Source: Hirundichthys speculiger (taxonomy: Eukaryota; Chordata; Actinopteri; Beloniformes; Exocoetidae). Taken from it: a stretch of DNA of 64,000 bases. Below are positions 23,666 through 35,255 of the stretch, one piece after another. The DNA lies in NCBI GenBank assembly GCA_018398805.1, contig JAGFBZ010000012.1:434001-498000 (forward strand), given 5' to 3'. The stretch's first letter is position 1. Each line of letters opens with the position of its first letter. The notes beneath the pieces are model-generated. The model was given only the letters and a program-made list of their open reading frames with translations, had not been told where the DNA came from and made no database searches. Made by a program: the position numbers and the translations under genes.

Positions 23666-25552
23666 CCTCCATGATACTCTGTGGGAGGGGCCTCACGCCT
23701 TTAATCTCCTCTACAACCTCAGCAGGAGCTTGGTAAATCAGTCCCAGTTGGGAAGATTTCCAGTTTTCCAGTTTGGTCCTCAGGGTTATTCTTTTGCAGA
23801 TGATGAGGTCATGCTGGCTCCTCCCACCTACGGCCATGAATGGACCGGTCGACTGGAAAACAGTCTGCAGGAATCGATCACTTGGTGATGTTACCTGCTA
23901 GAAACAGCCGTTACCTTTTCTCCTTTAGTAGCAGCTAACTTCCTCCACAGCAGCTAGTCTTGGAAAGCCTCTCAAGCCTAAAATATAAAGATAGATCGAT
24001 AATAACAAGCTGAATGAAGCTAAAATAAAAAGTGCAAGTAAACAGAAGGACTGCTGTGCTTTTTTTCTTCTCTCCTCCTCATCTCATGGTTGTTGAATCA
24101 AAGTCCTTTCATGCGCTCAGAAAACATGCTGGGACAGTTGGAAATGTACGTTTTCTACATGTTTGAACTTGAGTTTGAAGTTCCCGGGAGATTAATTGCA
24201 CTTGTGGTTGGAAGCAGAGTGGTTAACAGCTAGTTTCTACCTTCACCAGGCCAAACCGTCTGCAGAGGCTGCAGCTGCAGTTTCCACCCGTCAGCGGAGA
24301 TGTTTCCACGTTCGTCTGGGTCGTGCTCCGTGATCAAACGCGTAGCTATACAGCCGTTCCATAACACGTGACTGCGGTTAATGATGGCAGGGAAAAGTTT
24401 GGAGGCAAGAAGTTTAGCTGTTGCGCATTTAATGAGGCGATCTCTCAGGAGCAGTTCACATGTCAGATTAAGACCTAGCGCAGCCGACTGCAGCAGTTCA
24501 GACATGAGTCCTGCTCAAAGACAGACATCACCACGTCTAATCTAGTTAGACTGTTCCTTACTCACTGCAGATGATCTGGTAGACTGTCTGCAGAGCCACT
24601 GAGCATCCACTGCTATCCCCTGGTACCCCAAAAACCCAAACCAGGACCTTGTTAGTTGGTTCTAACCTCACCTTTAACCATCATCCTTGCTCAAATATGT
24701 GTCTGACTTCCTGGTGGTGCATCACAAGCTTCCCTGCATCACAGGTGCAGTTGGCCGTTCGCCTCTGTAGCGCCTTTATAACAGCCAGCTGCGCTGCGTT
24801 GACTGGCACAGCAGCTGGTACACCTTTGCTCCGCCTTTACAGGTACTGCCAAAAGCATAAGCATGGCTGCAGACGCTGCAGAGGACGACATCAGTCTGTG
24901 GATCACCAGCAGCATCCAGGCCCGCCGTCAGAGCGCCTCCGCTAGGACTCAAAAATGTCACTCCGCTGAAGTGATAGTGGTTCCTGCAGATAAACTGAAG
25001 TCGTTTTAAAGGGCACGAATTATTCCCTCCCTGACTTTTAAAGGTTTTAATTCATCTTAAACGGTCATATAACCCAATTTGAGGCTTTCAAGCTGTCATT
25101 TTAAGAAGTGCACGACTGATTAAGCAATAAATACGTTTTGAAAGAGCAGGCATACCAAGAACTAATTGAGATTTCTTTTTTTTTTCTCAAAGCCAGTTTC
25201 TGGGTTATGAAGAACCAGTTTAACCTCAGCAGTAATGGCTGACAGAGTCTGAGAATTAATACAAGAATATGTGTAAAGTTGTTACGGTGTTTTACAATCT
25301 GAGCTTTGACGGACAGTCCATCATCGTTGTTTCCAGTCACATGACCTCCAACACCCTCCTCTCATGTTCAGAGGAGCGGTTGGTTTCTTTTTAAACCGTC
25401 AGCCTTATAAGCGCTTTTTTTTCATGACACGATATCTTCTCTGGGATCTCACCGACTGTCTGCAGCCCTGAACTGGAATCACCTTCGCTTTGTTGATTTT
25501 CCTGTCTTTTCTTTCCTCTTTTTTTTTGTTCGTACTAACAACCTTCCGCGAT

Positions 25553-25653
25553 CTCGGCTGCCATTTTGGCAAGGGACGAGATTACAGCGTGATGAGCTTG
25601 GCCGCCATCTTGGTGAGGGACGAAGTCACCATGCGACCCCGTCAGCCATCTTG
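25553..25653 (+). promoter_or_regulatory. Three YY1-like motifs in a degenerate tandem
   Basis: GCTGCCATTTTGGCAAGGGACGAG, CCGCCATCTTGGTGAGGGACGAAG-type text and CAGCCATCTTGAAATC occur in sequence. The middle one contains GCCGCCATCTTG, the inverse of the YY1 consensus. The first two are also followed by a shared GAGGGACGA-like word, so they look like copies of one unit. Confidence 0.4.
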
Positions 25654-25691
25654 AAATCCTCCTCACGCTAGAAGCAAGCTTAGTTTATCTA

Positions 25692-25722
25692 CCACACACA
25701 CACCTACACACACACACACACC
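25692..25722 (+). repeat. Short (CA)n microsatellite
   Basis: An interrupted CA tract of about 30 bp, broken by CCTA twice. Confidence 0.8.
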
Positions 25723-27286
25723 TATAGTTTCCAGCACACATGTATATACGTTTACACTGGTTTCCTTGAATGTTTCATTTGCTTGTGTTAGTTTAGTGGT
25801 ATTTTAGTTAGTAGATATCAGGATCGCGATTCAAGTGTTTGTTCATTTTAATACTTGTGTTAATAAATCCTGATATATTTTAATGAGAGAAGTTGTTTGT
25901 GGTTATTTTACACAGTTTTGTAACATTGGCTGGTTGAAGAGGTCTGTGCTCGGACTCACACCTTCTCTGTTGCTCTATAGCGCCACTCCTGGTCACAGGC
26001 TGGCACGCATAGAACAACAGCCGTTTTGAGACTGATTGTGCGGTTTAGTCCTTTTTTCCTGATTTATCCCCATTTCATTTTATTAATTTTGTTAACACTT
26101 CTCTGGTTATTAGCAGCTGTCCCCCAAGACAGTTGGTAATAACCCTTTTATGACTAAACGAGCACGTTATACGCCTTACTGCACAACAAGAGTGAGCGGG
26201 GAGCAGTGGGGGGACATCCAGGCTGCTCGCCACAGCACAACAAAATAGTTGACAGCGTAGAAGTGAACAGTCCTTTTCATACACTTTTTTTGGACAAATG
26301 TAAAGTTAAAATGACCTCGATTTAATCTTGTCAGCTGCGTTTATTTTGACGTGCGTCTATTTTGCTGCAAACACATATTCTGTTCTGCCTCGAAACCTCC
26401 TCCATCCGGCCGTTTCAGCTCTGGACTGGTCCTTTATACGGCTGAGGCGGCAGCCGTGCAGCTTTCCTTCACAAAGCAAACTGTCATGAAAGCGAAAGCA
26501 ATCAGAAACTGCTTCTTCAATGACAACCTCGGCGTGAAAAAGGACTCACACAAGCCGGCGGCCAGAAAGTCCTCTCTGTTGAAGATGCATCAAGGCCAGG
26601 AGAACTTTCCTCACTCGTCTCGGCTGTGTTCTGTTGTATTCCTGCACACCACATACTTTTCGCTTTAAAGAAATAAAAGTCCAACAAAAGAGACTTCTTG
26701 TGACCTGAGCTTGAAGCTGGAGAAAAGCACCCTGACTTTGCCATGAATGCTGAATGCTGAACGTGTCGGTCCTGCAGCCAGCGGAAAGTGTCAAGTACTG
26801 ATAAATAAGTCACAGTCTTCCTTTTTTCTGCACCTCTGCGAGGAGCCCTGCATTTACTTCACACCTTCAGCTAACTACGCCGCCATCATTCCCTCCAGGT
26901 CCAGACGAGACAAAGAAAAAGAAGAAAAGTGGACACACGAGGAGCGGGACGGTGCTGGCGTGGTGCTGAGGTGATGAACCGGCACAGACCCGGGTATTTC
27001 AGGACCGCTCCGGAGGACTTCGCTCCTCCATCTATTTCACACCTTTCCTTCGCCTGAAGGCCGAATGTTCCATCAAAGAGCTCTGCACGAGAAGCAAAAA
27101 AGGATTAAGATGAGATATGGAAGCTAAAAAAAACAGACATGAGTGTATGTTTTCATCGGTGCAGAAAAACTGCAGAGCTCCGCCTCCTCAGACTCCTCAA
27201 TGTTACTCTGTAATATTTGCACAATAGTCCAGAAACGACAACGCAAACAGTTGCAGAGAGGCCTGAACTGTCATGGACCTCTGCAG

Positions 27287-27500
27287 TAGGGCTGAAGCGA
27301 TACACTAATATCGCGATACAATACACGATATTCGGCTCACGATACGATATATATCGATATTCATCTTACACTACATTTACATCATTTTCTGAAAGATTTT
27401 AAAGGGACAAAGTGATTTTGGTGACATCTTGTGAGTGTTGCAATGACTTTGTTTGAATTAATTGAACTGAAAGCATCAATTACACATTATATGGCTGACG
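27287..27500 (+). mobile_element. hAT-like terminal fragment
   Basis: Begins TAGGGCTGAAGCGATAC with alternating ATCGCGATAC and ATATATCGATAT words, the type of subterminal sequence found in hAT MITEs with TAGGGCTG ends. No right end is seen. The right limit is approximate. Confidence 0.5.
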
Positions 27501-27517
27501 TATAACACGTATATGAC

Positions 27518-27624
27518 ACCTGTTCGACCTACTACCCTCGGGCCGACGGTATCGGTCCCACAGAACTCAGGGACAGCTTTTTCCCCAGAGCCATAACTGC
27601 ACTGAACAATAACTGTAAATAACA
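27518..27624 (+). pseudogene. LINE ORF2 C-terminal scrap
   Basis: Translates as YYPRADGIGPTELRDSFFPRAITALNN and ends at a stop (27618). It follows the usual last segment of CR1/L2-type LINE proteins, in which a conserved S-F-F-P-R-A-I precedes the C-terminus. Only the final 35 residues remain. Confidence 0.6.
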
Positions 27625-28287
27625 CTTTATAGACTGTAAATAACTTGGTTTATATTATTGTATATATATCTAATACTATTAACAGCAGTAACGGGCTGAG
27701 TCACAGGCAGCACTCGCGTCCTGGTGTCCGGTACTCATCTGTCTGCTCCATGTGAACGCAGACCAAACAGATGTGGTGCAGCGCCACATCAGCCGACGAT
27801 TACACACCCTACGCTGGCTTTGAGGGATCATCTGACGAGATCGCCGTCGGTAGGGCGACCTGTCTCGGCGTCTAGGCTCGCCCTGAAACAAGCCCACTGA
27901 GTCGGTTGTTCGACCACGTCAGCTGCAGGCTCAGAGGCACATCAGCGACCCCGACACCTGTCCACCTCTGCGTCTGTACACAGGATGCAGATGTGCCATG
28001 ACTTGACCCTAAATCCTACCTCTACCTGATTATTTGTCTTGCAGCATTCTGCAACACAGCAGAATGACGGTCTCTTCTGTCATTGCCTGGCTGTTTCCTT
28101 TATGTATGAAGAACGTGCATTTAAGGGATGAGCGGCAGAGTCGAGCCAGGTTCTTGTCAAATCAATTTGTCAAATCTTCTCTGCCAACGCCAGACAGCTA
28201 CACTGTCAGAGGAACATCTGGTGGAGCCCCCCCGAAGAGGAGGAGGTGGGTTACACAACAGATAGATGGAGGGAATATATAATATAT
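27625..28287. other. No gene seen
   Basis: Unique-looking. A minus-strand frame at 27679-27897 is Arg-rich (RRRDRSPYRRRSRQ) but has no other support. Confidence 0.35.
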
Positions 28288-29425
28288 TAGGGCTGGGCAA
28301 CAATTAAAATTTTTAATCGCGATTAATCGCATTATTTCCCTGATTAATCACGATTAATCGCATTGTATATGCAAAATCAAATAATGAATTCAAAAGTAGT
28401 GTAAAGGTCACTTTTATTTAAATGTTCTGCTGCCATATGAACTAAAGTGTCATAACATTTGTTGTTCAAACACTTTTAACATCAGCACTTGTCAGTAACA
28501 CATATTTAGTGTAAATCTCATCTTGAAAAAATGTAAAATAAAATAAAGCTTATTGCCACTGCCAGGACATTAATGTCATCCTGTTTTTATAAAAAAATTA
28601 AAAAAAAGTCTACAAACAAAATCCAACAAAATGATTGTGTCTCAGCACAATCAGAACATTAAAACAGGTAATTTCTGAGGTAACAGCAGAAACTTTTAAC
28701 GGGGAGTTTAACTTGTCAGTTGTTACAAATAACCTTGTTTCTGTTGAATCCTCCATCTGGGAGAACTTTAAAATGAAAATGTCCATGTTAGAGTTCAGTA
28801 ACTTTACCAATCCATGTATCAATCATTCTTTCCATTTTCAATTGTTAAAAATAAAAAAAAAAAGTGACATTTTATTACGTTTTTCGTTTCTTAATCAATC
28901 AAAAAAAAAATAATAATAATAATTTTTTTTTCTATATTTTAATTTTAGACTTGGATCAAAAATACAAAATTAAAAAATGGGCCACAGAACTGAATTAGTT
29001 TTATAATGGAGGACTGGACTTTCTGTTGTCGTTACATATCTGTGCCACTAGATGGAGCTGCACTGCAGTAACCAGCTAGAGAACAGCAGGACAGTGAACA
29101 CATGGAGCAGATCTGATGGAACATGGAGGAATGATGCAAAAGTTTTGTTGCAGTCCAGAATTTATTTTTTTTTACAGAATTGTTAATATTGCTACCTGAG
29201 TTGCTACCTGAACTGTAAAGTTCACTGATTTTTAACGTTGTCCATGTCTGTTTTAGCTTTTCCTTATGTTTACCTGCCGATTCTCTTCCGTTTCCAAAGC
29301 AGCCAGTAACAGACTTTTCAAAACAAAAGCACGTGAGCAACATGTGTTAACACGCGATAAAATAAATGTTGGCGTTAATAAATTAATGCGTTAAAGCGAT
29401 AATAACGCGTTAACTTGCCCAGCCA
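28288..29425 (-). mobile_element. hAT non-autonomous transposon, TAGGGCTGGGCAA family, copy B
   Basis: Inverse-orientation relative of the element at 19278-20371, aligned over most of its length. The left end TAGGGCTGGGCAAC is intact; the right end has lost CT from AGCCCTA. Flanking octamers TAATATAT and TTATATAT match at 7 of 8. The minus-strand frame 28610-28822 corresponds to the frame of copy A with few residue changes (for example N to S at position 11). Confidence 0.9.
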
Positions 29426-29434
29426 TTATATATA

Positions 29435-29519
<85 letters not shown>

Positions 29520-29520
29520 T
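29426..29520 (+). repeat. (TA)n(GA)n microsatellite
   Basis: Compound array: TA units to about 29464, then about 50 bp of AG units. It sits exactly between the hAT end and the mariner MITE; the TA-rich target duplication of the hAT probably seeded it. Confidence 0.93.
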
Positions 29521-29521
29521 A

Positions 29522-29887
29522 CAGTCATGGAAAAAATTATTAGACCACCATTTTTTCTTCACTTTCTTGTTCATTTTAATACCTGGTACCACTAAACGTC
29601 ATCATGTGACTAAAACAGACAGAAAAGAAAACACTGAATGCATAAAAGCAGTGTTTTTGGCAGTACAACGCCATAGCTATTGATGTAAAAACTTAAGTGA
29701 TTTAGGTTATAATCAAGAAAACCATGGAAAATGGTAAGATATCAGCTCTTAAATAAAACTCTTATGAGCAATCTTTGTGGTTATCGTTATGTTTGTCCAA
29801 ACAAATGTACCTTTAGTTGTACCAGGCATTAAAATGAACAAGAAACTGAAGAAAACAAGGGTGGTCTAATCATTTTTTCCATGACTG
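29522..29887. mobile_element. Mariner-type MITE with long inverted termini
   Basis: 366 bp bounded by CAGTCATGGAAAAAAT and its inverse, with TA on both sides (29520-29521, 29888-29889). The inverted repeats extend for about 75 bp with few mismatches (ATTAGACCACC, then TTGTTCATTTTAAT). No coding sequence is present. Low divergence between the arms suggests a fairly recent insertion. Confidence 0.93.
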
Positions 29888-29889
29888 TA

Positions 29890-30875
29890 TATCTAAAGGA
29901 AGACAGAGATGCAGCTCCAGCAGCTCTGATTCAACCAGCCGTTTGACATGTTCATCTTCTACTTAACTTAATTCATTTCATTAGCAAAGATGCTGCTGTG
30001 CATTTCAGATAGCATTGTTGAAACAACACGAAAGCGTGATCAAAAACGGTCCGGGTCTTGGTTCTTAAATGCCAGACCGAGCAGAGCGCCGTCAGATCTG
30101 TTTCAGTGGAGGAATTTGCACAGTTGTTGTTAATAGCTGTTAACTAATCTCTCTGTTGTTGGTGGTTTTGCAGATGAGCTGGTTGGGACGACGTGCAGAG
30201 GTCTGCAGATCGTCTGGTACGTTCTAATGAAGCTGTTATTCAAAGTGCACGACAAATCTGTGTTTAATCGGGTTAATTATTACTTAGGAGTGTTACTTCA
30301 AAGGTGGTTTAATAGAGAGAGAAAAAACTAGCAGAGTCTCTCAAAGACCAGTGGAAGCTCTGACGGAGGGGGGGAACGAGGGATGAGAGACGCGTGGGGA
30401 AGAGAGCGTTGGAGGATGGCTTGAATGTTGTTGTTTCCTTATCTTGTAATCTATCTGAGCTTTTAAAGTGTTTTCTGTTGTATATACTCGTCTGTAGCAG
30501 TTAGCAGCGAGCGCAGACAGCGCGTGTCAGCAGACTGTCGAGGTCCTGTATTCCCCTGCAGCAGATGGGGGGGCAGATAACGGACGGACACCCCCCCATA
30601 CAGGCACAAACAGGCTGACGCTCTACATTTCTAACGCATGAGAACCAGGAGCAGAGCCGGGGCGTTTGGCGCTTTGTGCTTGTTTTTAGACGCTAACGAG
30701 CTTCAGATTTGTTGTTGTTCGTCTGGGAGTAAATATTAAGCCACGAAAACTCCTAAATCTGAATTCAGAGGGGAAAACAGTTGAGACCAGGATCTCCAGT
30801 CCCCCATTCAGACCTGCACAGCTTCCCATGAGTCTGGTGGCGTCAGAGGGCGTCGGGCGACGCCGAGTATGGCCA
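29890..30875. other. No gene seen
   Basis: Unique-looking DNA with G- and C-runs at 30368-30375 and 30567-30600. No domain-bearing open frame. Confidence 0.4.
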
Positions 30876-31881
30876 GTCATGGCTAGGGATGGGAATTAAT
30901 ACAATTTTTCCGATTCCGATTCCATTATGGATACTGTTAAATGATTCGATTCTTTATCGATTCTAATTTGGGGAAAAAGGAGAACTATGAGCATCAATTT
31001 TTTTACTTAGATGTCACGAGCTTACAAACTCAACAGTGAGGTCAAAAGAGGCCCAAAGCCTGGATAACGTGTTAACTGTTGTAATATGTAACTGTGCAAA
31101 TACACAAGAATGTGGGACATTTTACTAACAGATTTTTCCTGATAAAAATGAAAAAATCTCCCTTTTAAAAGGATATATGAGCTCACTAAGCACTCAAAAT
31201 AATAACAAAGAAAGATAAATACTATCAAATACAACTGAACAATGAATAGTACAAATCTGCAAATACTATGAAGAATTAACAATTCTTTAGCAGTAAAATA
31301 ATCATGTCTTCCAGCCTCTGAACCAGCCAGACTCTCTCTCTCATCACGGTCATCTTCTAAATGTAATGCAGAAGGCATTCGTTTAATAGCATAGCGTTAG
31401 CTATGACAACCTCGTTAGCTACTAACCAGAGTTACCAGAGGCAGCGGCGGAGCGTCAAGGGGGACTGGGGGGGTGGTACTCCCCCGGCCCGGGCCCTGGG
31501 GGGCCCGGTGAAAGACGAAGAAACAGGCCCTTCCCTAAGTGTCGATTACACTTTGCATATCCGTGGATTCAACAATTTCTGCGCGAAATGTGTCGCGCTT
31601 CATCTGAGGTAATATATAGGTTGCTCCAGCCAGAGTTGGTCAAAACATTTAAGACTGACTTTGGTCATGTAGGTTTATTCAACAGAGTGAATTAAATGTT
31701 GTGCTGCATGGCTGGCTTCATGTTCACTCTCACAATTAACTTTACAATGTGCAAAGTTACAAGATCTCCAAATGTATTTGGGGTAAAATCGTCATCAACA
31801 GCCGTCCATCAGCGTCATCATCAATCACTAGTCAACAGAGTCAACGCGGTGGAGGCTGGTGGATCAAAGACTAATGTAATT

Positions 31882-32094
31882 ATGAGTGGCAGTTCATATA
31901 AACATAAAAGTGGAGCGACAAAACACAAAGAAAAGGAAAAAGGAGCGCAGGAGAAATCGAAAATTAAAAAGCTGGATACGTATTTTGTTCGTCCCAATCC
32001 TGGAGATGAACCTGACATTGTTGTTCAGCGCGGTCAGGGAGCCAGATTTACAGGTACAATTTCTCACATCACTGACACTGAAAACAATACGTGA
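31882..32094 (+). pseudogene. N-terminal remnant of a hAT transposase (ZMYM1-like)
   Basis: A 70-codon frame starting MSGSSYKHKSGATK followed by HKEKEKGAQEKSKIKKLD and TYFVRPNPGDEPD. A basic, K/E-rich start with S-G-A-x-K followed by an L-x-x-(Y/F)-F motif is usual in fish ZMYM1-like hAT transposases. The expected TTF-type finger and catalytic region are absent; the minisatellite begins about 45 bp after the stop. It may once have been a first exon. Confidence 0.6.
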
Positions 32095-32137
32095 GTTAGT
32101 TGTAAACTGCTAATGTGGTTGTTATTGGAGTAGCCCG

Positions 32138-34423
32138 GCCACCTAACATTATTATTAGGGGCCAGGTAGCCTAACATTATTATTAGGGGCCAGGTAGCCT
32201 AACGTTATTATTAGGGACCAGGTAGCCTAACGTTGTTATTAGGGACCAGGTAGCCTAACGTTGTTATTAGGGACCAGGTAGCCTAACGTTGTTATTAGGG
32301 GCCAGGTAGCCTAACGTTGTTATTAGGGGCCAGGTAGCCTAATGTTATTATTAGGGGCCAGGTAGCCTAACGTTATTATTAGGGACCAGGTAGCCTAACG
32401 TTGTTATTAGGGACCAGGTAGCCTAACGTTGTTATTAGGGGCCAGGTAGCCTAACGTTGTTATTAGGGGCCAGGTAGCCTAACGTTGTTATTAGGGGCCA
32501 GGTAGCCTAATGTTATTATTAGGGGCCAGGTCGCCTAAAGTTGTTATTAGGGGCCAAGTAGCCTAACGTTATTATTAGGGGCCAGGTAGCCTAATGTTAT
32601 TATTAGGGGCCAGGTAGCCTAACGTTGTTATTAGGGGCCAGGTAGCCTAACGTTATTATTAGGGACCAGGTAGCCTAACGTTGTTATTAGGGGCCAGGTA
32701 GCCTAAAGTTGTTATTAGGGGCCAGGTAGCCTAACGTTATTATTAGGGGCCAGGTAGCCTAACGTTATTATTAGGGGACCAGGTAGCCTAACGTTGTTAT
32801 TAGGGGCCAGGTAGCCTAATGTTATTATTAGGGGCCAGGTCGCCTAAAGTTGTTATTAGGGGCCAGGTAGCCTAATGTTATTATTAGGGGCCAGGTAGCC
32901 TAACGTTGTTATTAGGGGCCAGGTAGCCTAACGTTATTATTAGGGACCAGGTAGCCTAACGTTGTTATTAGGGGCCAGGTAGCCTAATGTTATTATTAGG
33001 GGCCAGGTCGCCTAAAGTTGTTATTAGGGGCCAAGTAGCCTAACGTTATTATTAGGGGCCAGGTAGCCTAATGTCATTATTAGGGGCCAGGTAGCCTAAC
33101 GTTGTTATTAGGGGCCAGGTAGCCTAACGTTGTTATTAGGGGCCAGGTAGCCTAACGTTATTATTAGGGGCCAGGTAGCCTAACGTTTTATTAGGGGCCA
33201 GGTAGCCTAATTATTATTAGGGGCCAGGTAGCCTAACGTTGTTATTAGGGGGCCAGGTAGCCTAATGTTATTATTAGGGGCCAGGTAGCCTAACGTTATT
33301 ATTAGGGGCCAGGTAGCCTAACGTTATTATTAGGGGCCAGGTAGCCTAATGTTATTATGAGGGGCCAGGTAGCCTAACCTTATTATTAGGGGCCAGGTAC
33401 CCTAATGTTATTATTAGGGGCCAGGTAGCCTAACGTTGTTATTAGGGGCCAGGTAGCCTAATGTTGTTATTAGGGGCCAGGTAGCCTAACGTTATTATTA
33501 GGGGCCAGGTAGCCTAACGTTATTATTAGGGGCCAGGTAGCCTAATGTTTATTATTAGGGGCCAGGTAGCCTAACATTATTATTAGGGGCCAGGTAGCCT
33601 AATGTTATTATTAGGGGCCAGGTAGCCTAACGTTGTTATTAGGGGCCAGGTAGCCTAACGTTGTTATTAGGGGCCAGGTAGCCTAACGTTATTATTAGGG
33701 GCCAGGTAGCCTAACGTTATTATTAGGGGCCAGGTAGCCTAACGTTATTATTAGGGGCCAGGTAGCCTAACGTTGTTATTAGGGGTCAGGTAGCCTAATG
33801 TTATTATTAGGGGCCAGGTAGCCTAACGTTATTATTAGGGGCCAGGTAGCCTAACGTTATTATTAGGGGCCAGGTAGCCTAATGTTATTATCAGGGACCA
33901 GGTAGCCTAACGTTATTATTAGGGGCCAGGTAGCCTAACGTTGTTATTAGGGGCCAGGTAGCCTAACGTTATTATTAGGGACCAGGTAGCCTAATGTTAT
34001 TATTAGGGGCCAGGTAGCCTAACATTGTTATTAGGGGCCAGGTAGCCTAACGTTACTATTAGGGGCCAGGTAGCCTAACGTTGGTATTAGGGGCCAGGTA
34101 GCCTAACGTTATTATTAGGGGCCAGGTAGCCTAACGTTGTTATTAGGGGCCAGGTAGCCTAACGTTATTATTAGGGGCCAGGTAGCCTAACGTTGTTATT
34201 AGGGGCCAGGTAGCCTAACTTTGTTATTAGGGGCCAGGTAGCCTAACGTTATTATTAGGAACCAGGTAGCCTAACGTTGTTATTAGGGGCCAGGTAGCCT
34301 AATGTTATTATTAGAGGCCAGGTAGCCTAACGTTGTTATTAGGGGCCAGGTAGCCTAATGTTATTATTAGGGGCCAGGTAGCCTATCGTTGTTATTAGGG
34401 GCCAGGTAGCCTAATGTTATTGT
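32138..34423 (+). repeat. 28-bp minisatellite inside the inner hAT, about 82 units
   Basis: The unit is GGGGCCAGGTAGCC plus TAACGTTATTATTA (28 bp). Common variants are GGGACC for GGGGCC, TTGTTATTA for TTATTATTA, and AATGTT or AAAGTT for AACGTT. Mosaic blocks of the same variants recur (for example GGTCGCCTAAAGTT at 32529, 32838 and 33007), indicating block duplications. Every unit has a TTAGG...CCTAA inverted pair. No stop-free function is implied. Confidence 0.97.
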
Positions 34424-34854
34424 TCTCATGGTTTGTTAGACTTCATATCGGTTTTGTCGGGTTACGTCAGGAAGCACAAGATGATGAGCTCGTCATGTAC
34501 CCTTTCAATAGTGGTGAGTAGTTCTGCAATTTTATAATAAAATAGTAATATAATAGTATAATAGTTGCATTAAAAATCTATGTTTGTACGTGAACGTGTG
34601 GGCCGCTGTGCCAATTTTACAAAACGTAAGCAATGTGTCAAAAATGTAGTAATGCTTGCAAGCCCTGCTGTTGCGGGCATACGTATGTTGTAAAACGATG
34701 TAATCACAAGCTTTATTGGGTTTAAAGGGCCCAGGCATGTGCCCCGCCCCCGGCCCGGCAGTGACATGTTCCGCTACTGGCCAGAGGTGATCTTAGCTTG
34801 GCTACTGCTGCTGGGTTGAGATCCATCAGTCCGAAGCGTCAAAAACACGACACT

Positions 34855-34993
34855 CGTTATCACATGTTGTGTGTTCAAATGTTTCTGCATGTTAGCCGTG
34901 TTCCCTCCCGACGCTGTTATCTCCACTTTACAATGACTGCTAGTTGCCTTGTTGCCATCTTTCTTTGGTGAAGTGAAGCCAAACTTTGGAGCG
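34855..34993 (-). pseudogene. BED zinc-finger remnant of the outer hAT
   Basis: The minus strand gives SKVWLHFT, then after a +1 shift KKDGNKATSSHCKVEI and TASGGNTANMQKHLNTQH. The order V-W-x-x-F, C-x2-C, G-N-T-x-N-x2-K-H-L-x3-H is that of a BED finger. The first Cys is replaced by Ser and the frame is shifted, so it is dead. It shows the outer element is oriented on the minus strand. Confidence 0.72.
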
Positions 34994-35255
34994 TTTGAAC
35001 CTGGTGGGCGCCATTGTTGTTTACAACTGCAATGCGCGTGCTAAACCGACGAAACTTAACCACGTAAGTGCTTTCTGGAATTGACTGTGTGTAACTTGCG
35101 TAAATTACGTGAGATTCGTGCTGGTTGGAATCGATAAGAGAATCGCTGGATAAACTGCCAAACTATTCCATGGAGTTGAAACACACGGAACCGGTTCTCT
35201 ACAGGAACCGGTTCTCTACAGGAACCGGTTCTCGATTCCCAACCCTAGTTACGGC

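Larger units (their letters stand above)
23666..27286. other. Large gene-free interval, mostly unique DNA
   Basis: No exon, LINE or transposon ends are recognised in 3.6 kb. Contents seen: a YY1-like motif trio (25553-25653) and a short (CA)n tract (25692-25722). Open frames at 24649-24945 and 26351-26668 lack recognisable domains or splice context. Confidence 0.4.
31442..34779 (+). mobile_element. Inner hAT (ZMYM1-like transposase group) carrying a minisatellite
   Basis: Starts CAGCGGCGGAGCG and ends CATGTTCCGCTACTG. Both arms continue into GC-rich text around GGCCCGGGCCC and CCCCCGGCCCGG. Flanking octamers ACCAGAGG (31434-31441) and GCCAGAGG (34780-34787) match at 7 of 8. It holds the start of a transposase-like frame (31882-32094) and about 82 units of a 28-bp repeat. 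Little else of the transposase remains, so the array replaces or fills most of the element. Confidence 0.88.
30884..35247 (-). mobile_element. Outer hAT transposon with a second hAT nested inside
   Basis: Ends TAGGGATGGGAAT and the inverse ATTCCCAACCCTA. Flanking octamers GTCATGGC (30876-30883) and GTTACGGC (35248-35255) match at 6 of 8, differing by transitions only. The outer element proper is about 1.0 kb (30884-31441 plus 34788-35247) and has a minus-strand BED-finger remnant near its right end. ACCGGTTCTCTACAGGA is tandemly repeated close to the right terminus. The nested hAT and its minisatellite make up the rest. Confidence 0.88.

Noticed and set aside
31022..31378. 118-residue minus-strand frame as a membrane protein
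   Set aside because: It lies in the outer hAT; its hydrophobic part comes from AT-rich non-coding sequence.
32138..34423. CRISPR array (28-bp direct repeats)
   Set aside because: Repeats are head to tail without unique spacers, lie inside a eukaryotic transposon, and have no cas genes nearby.
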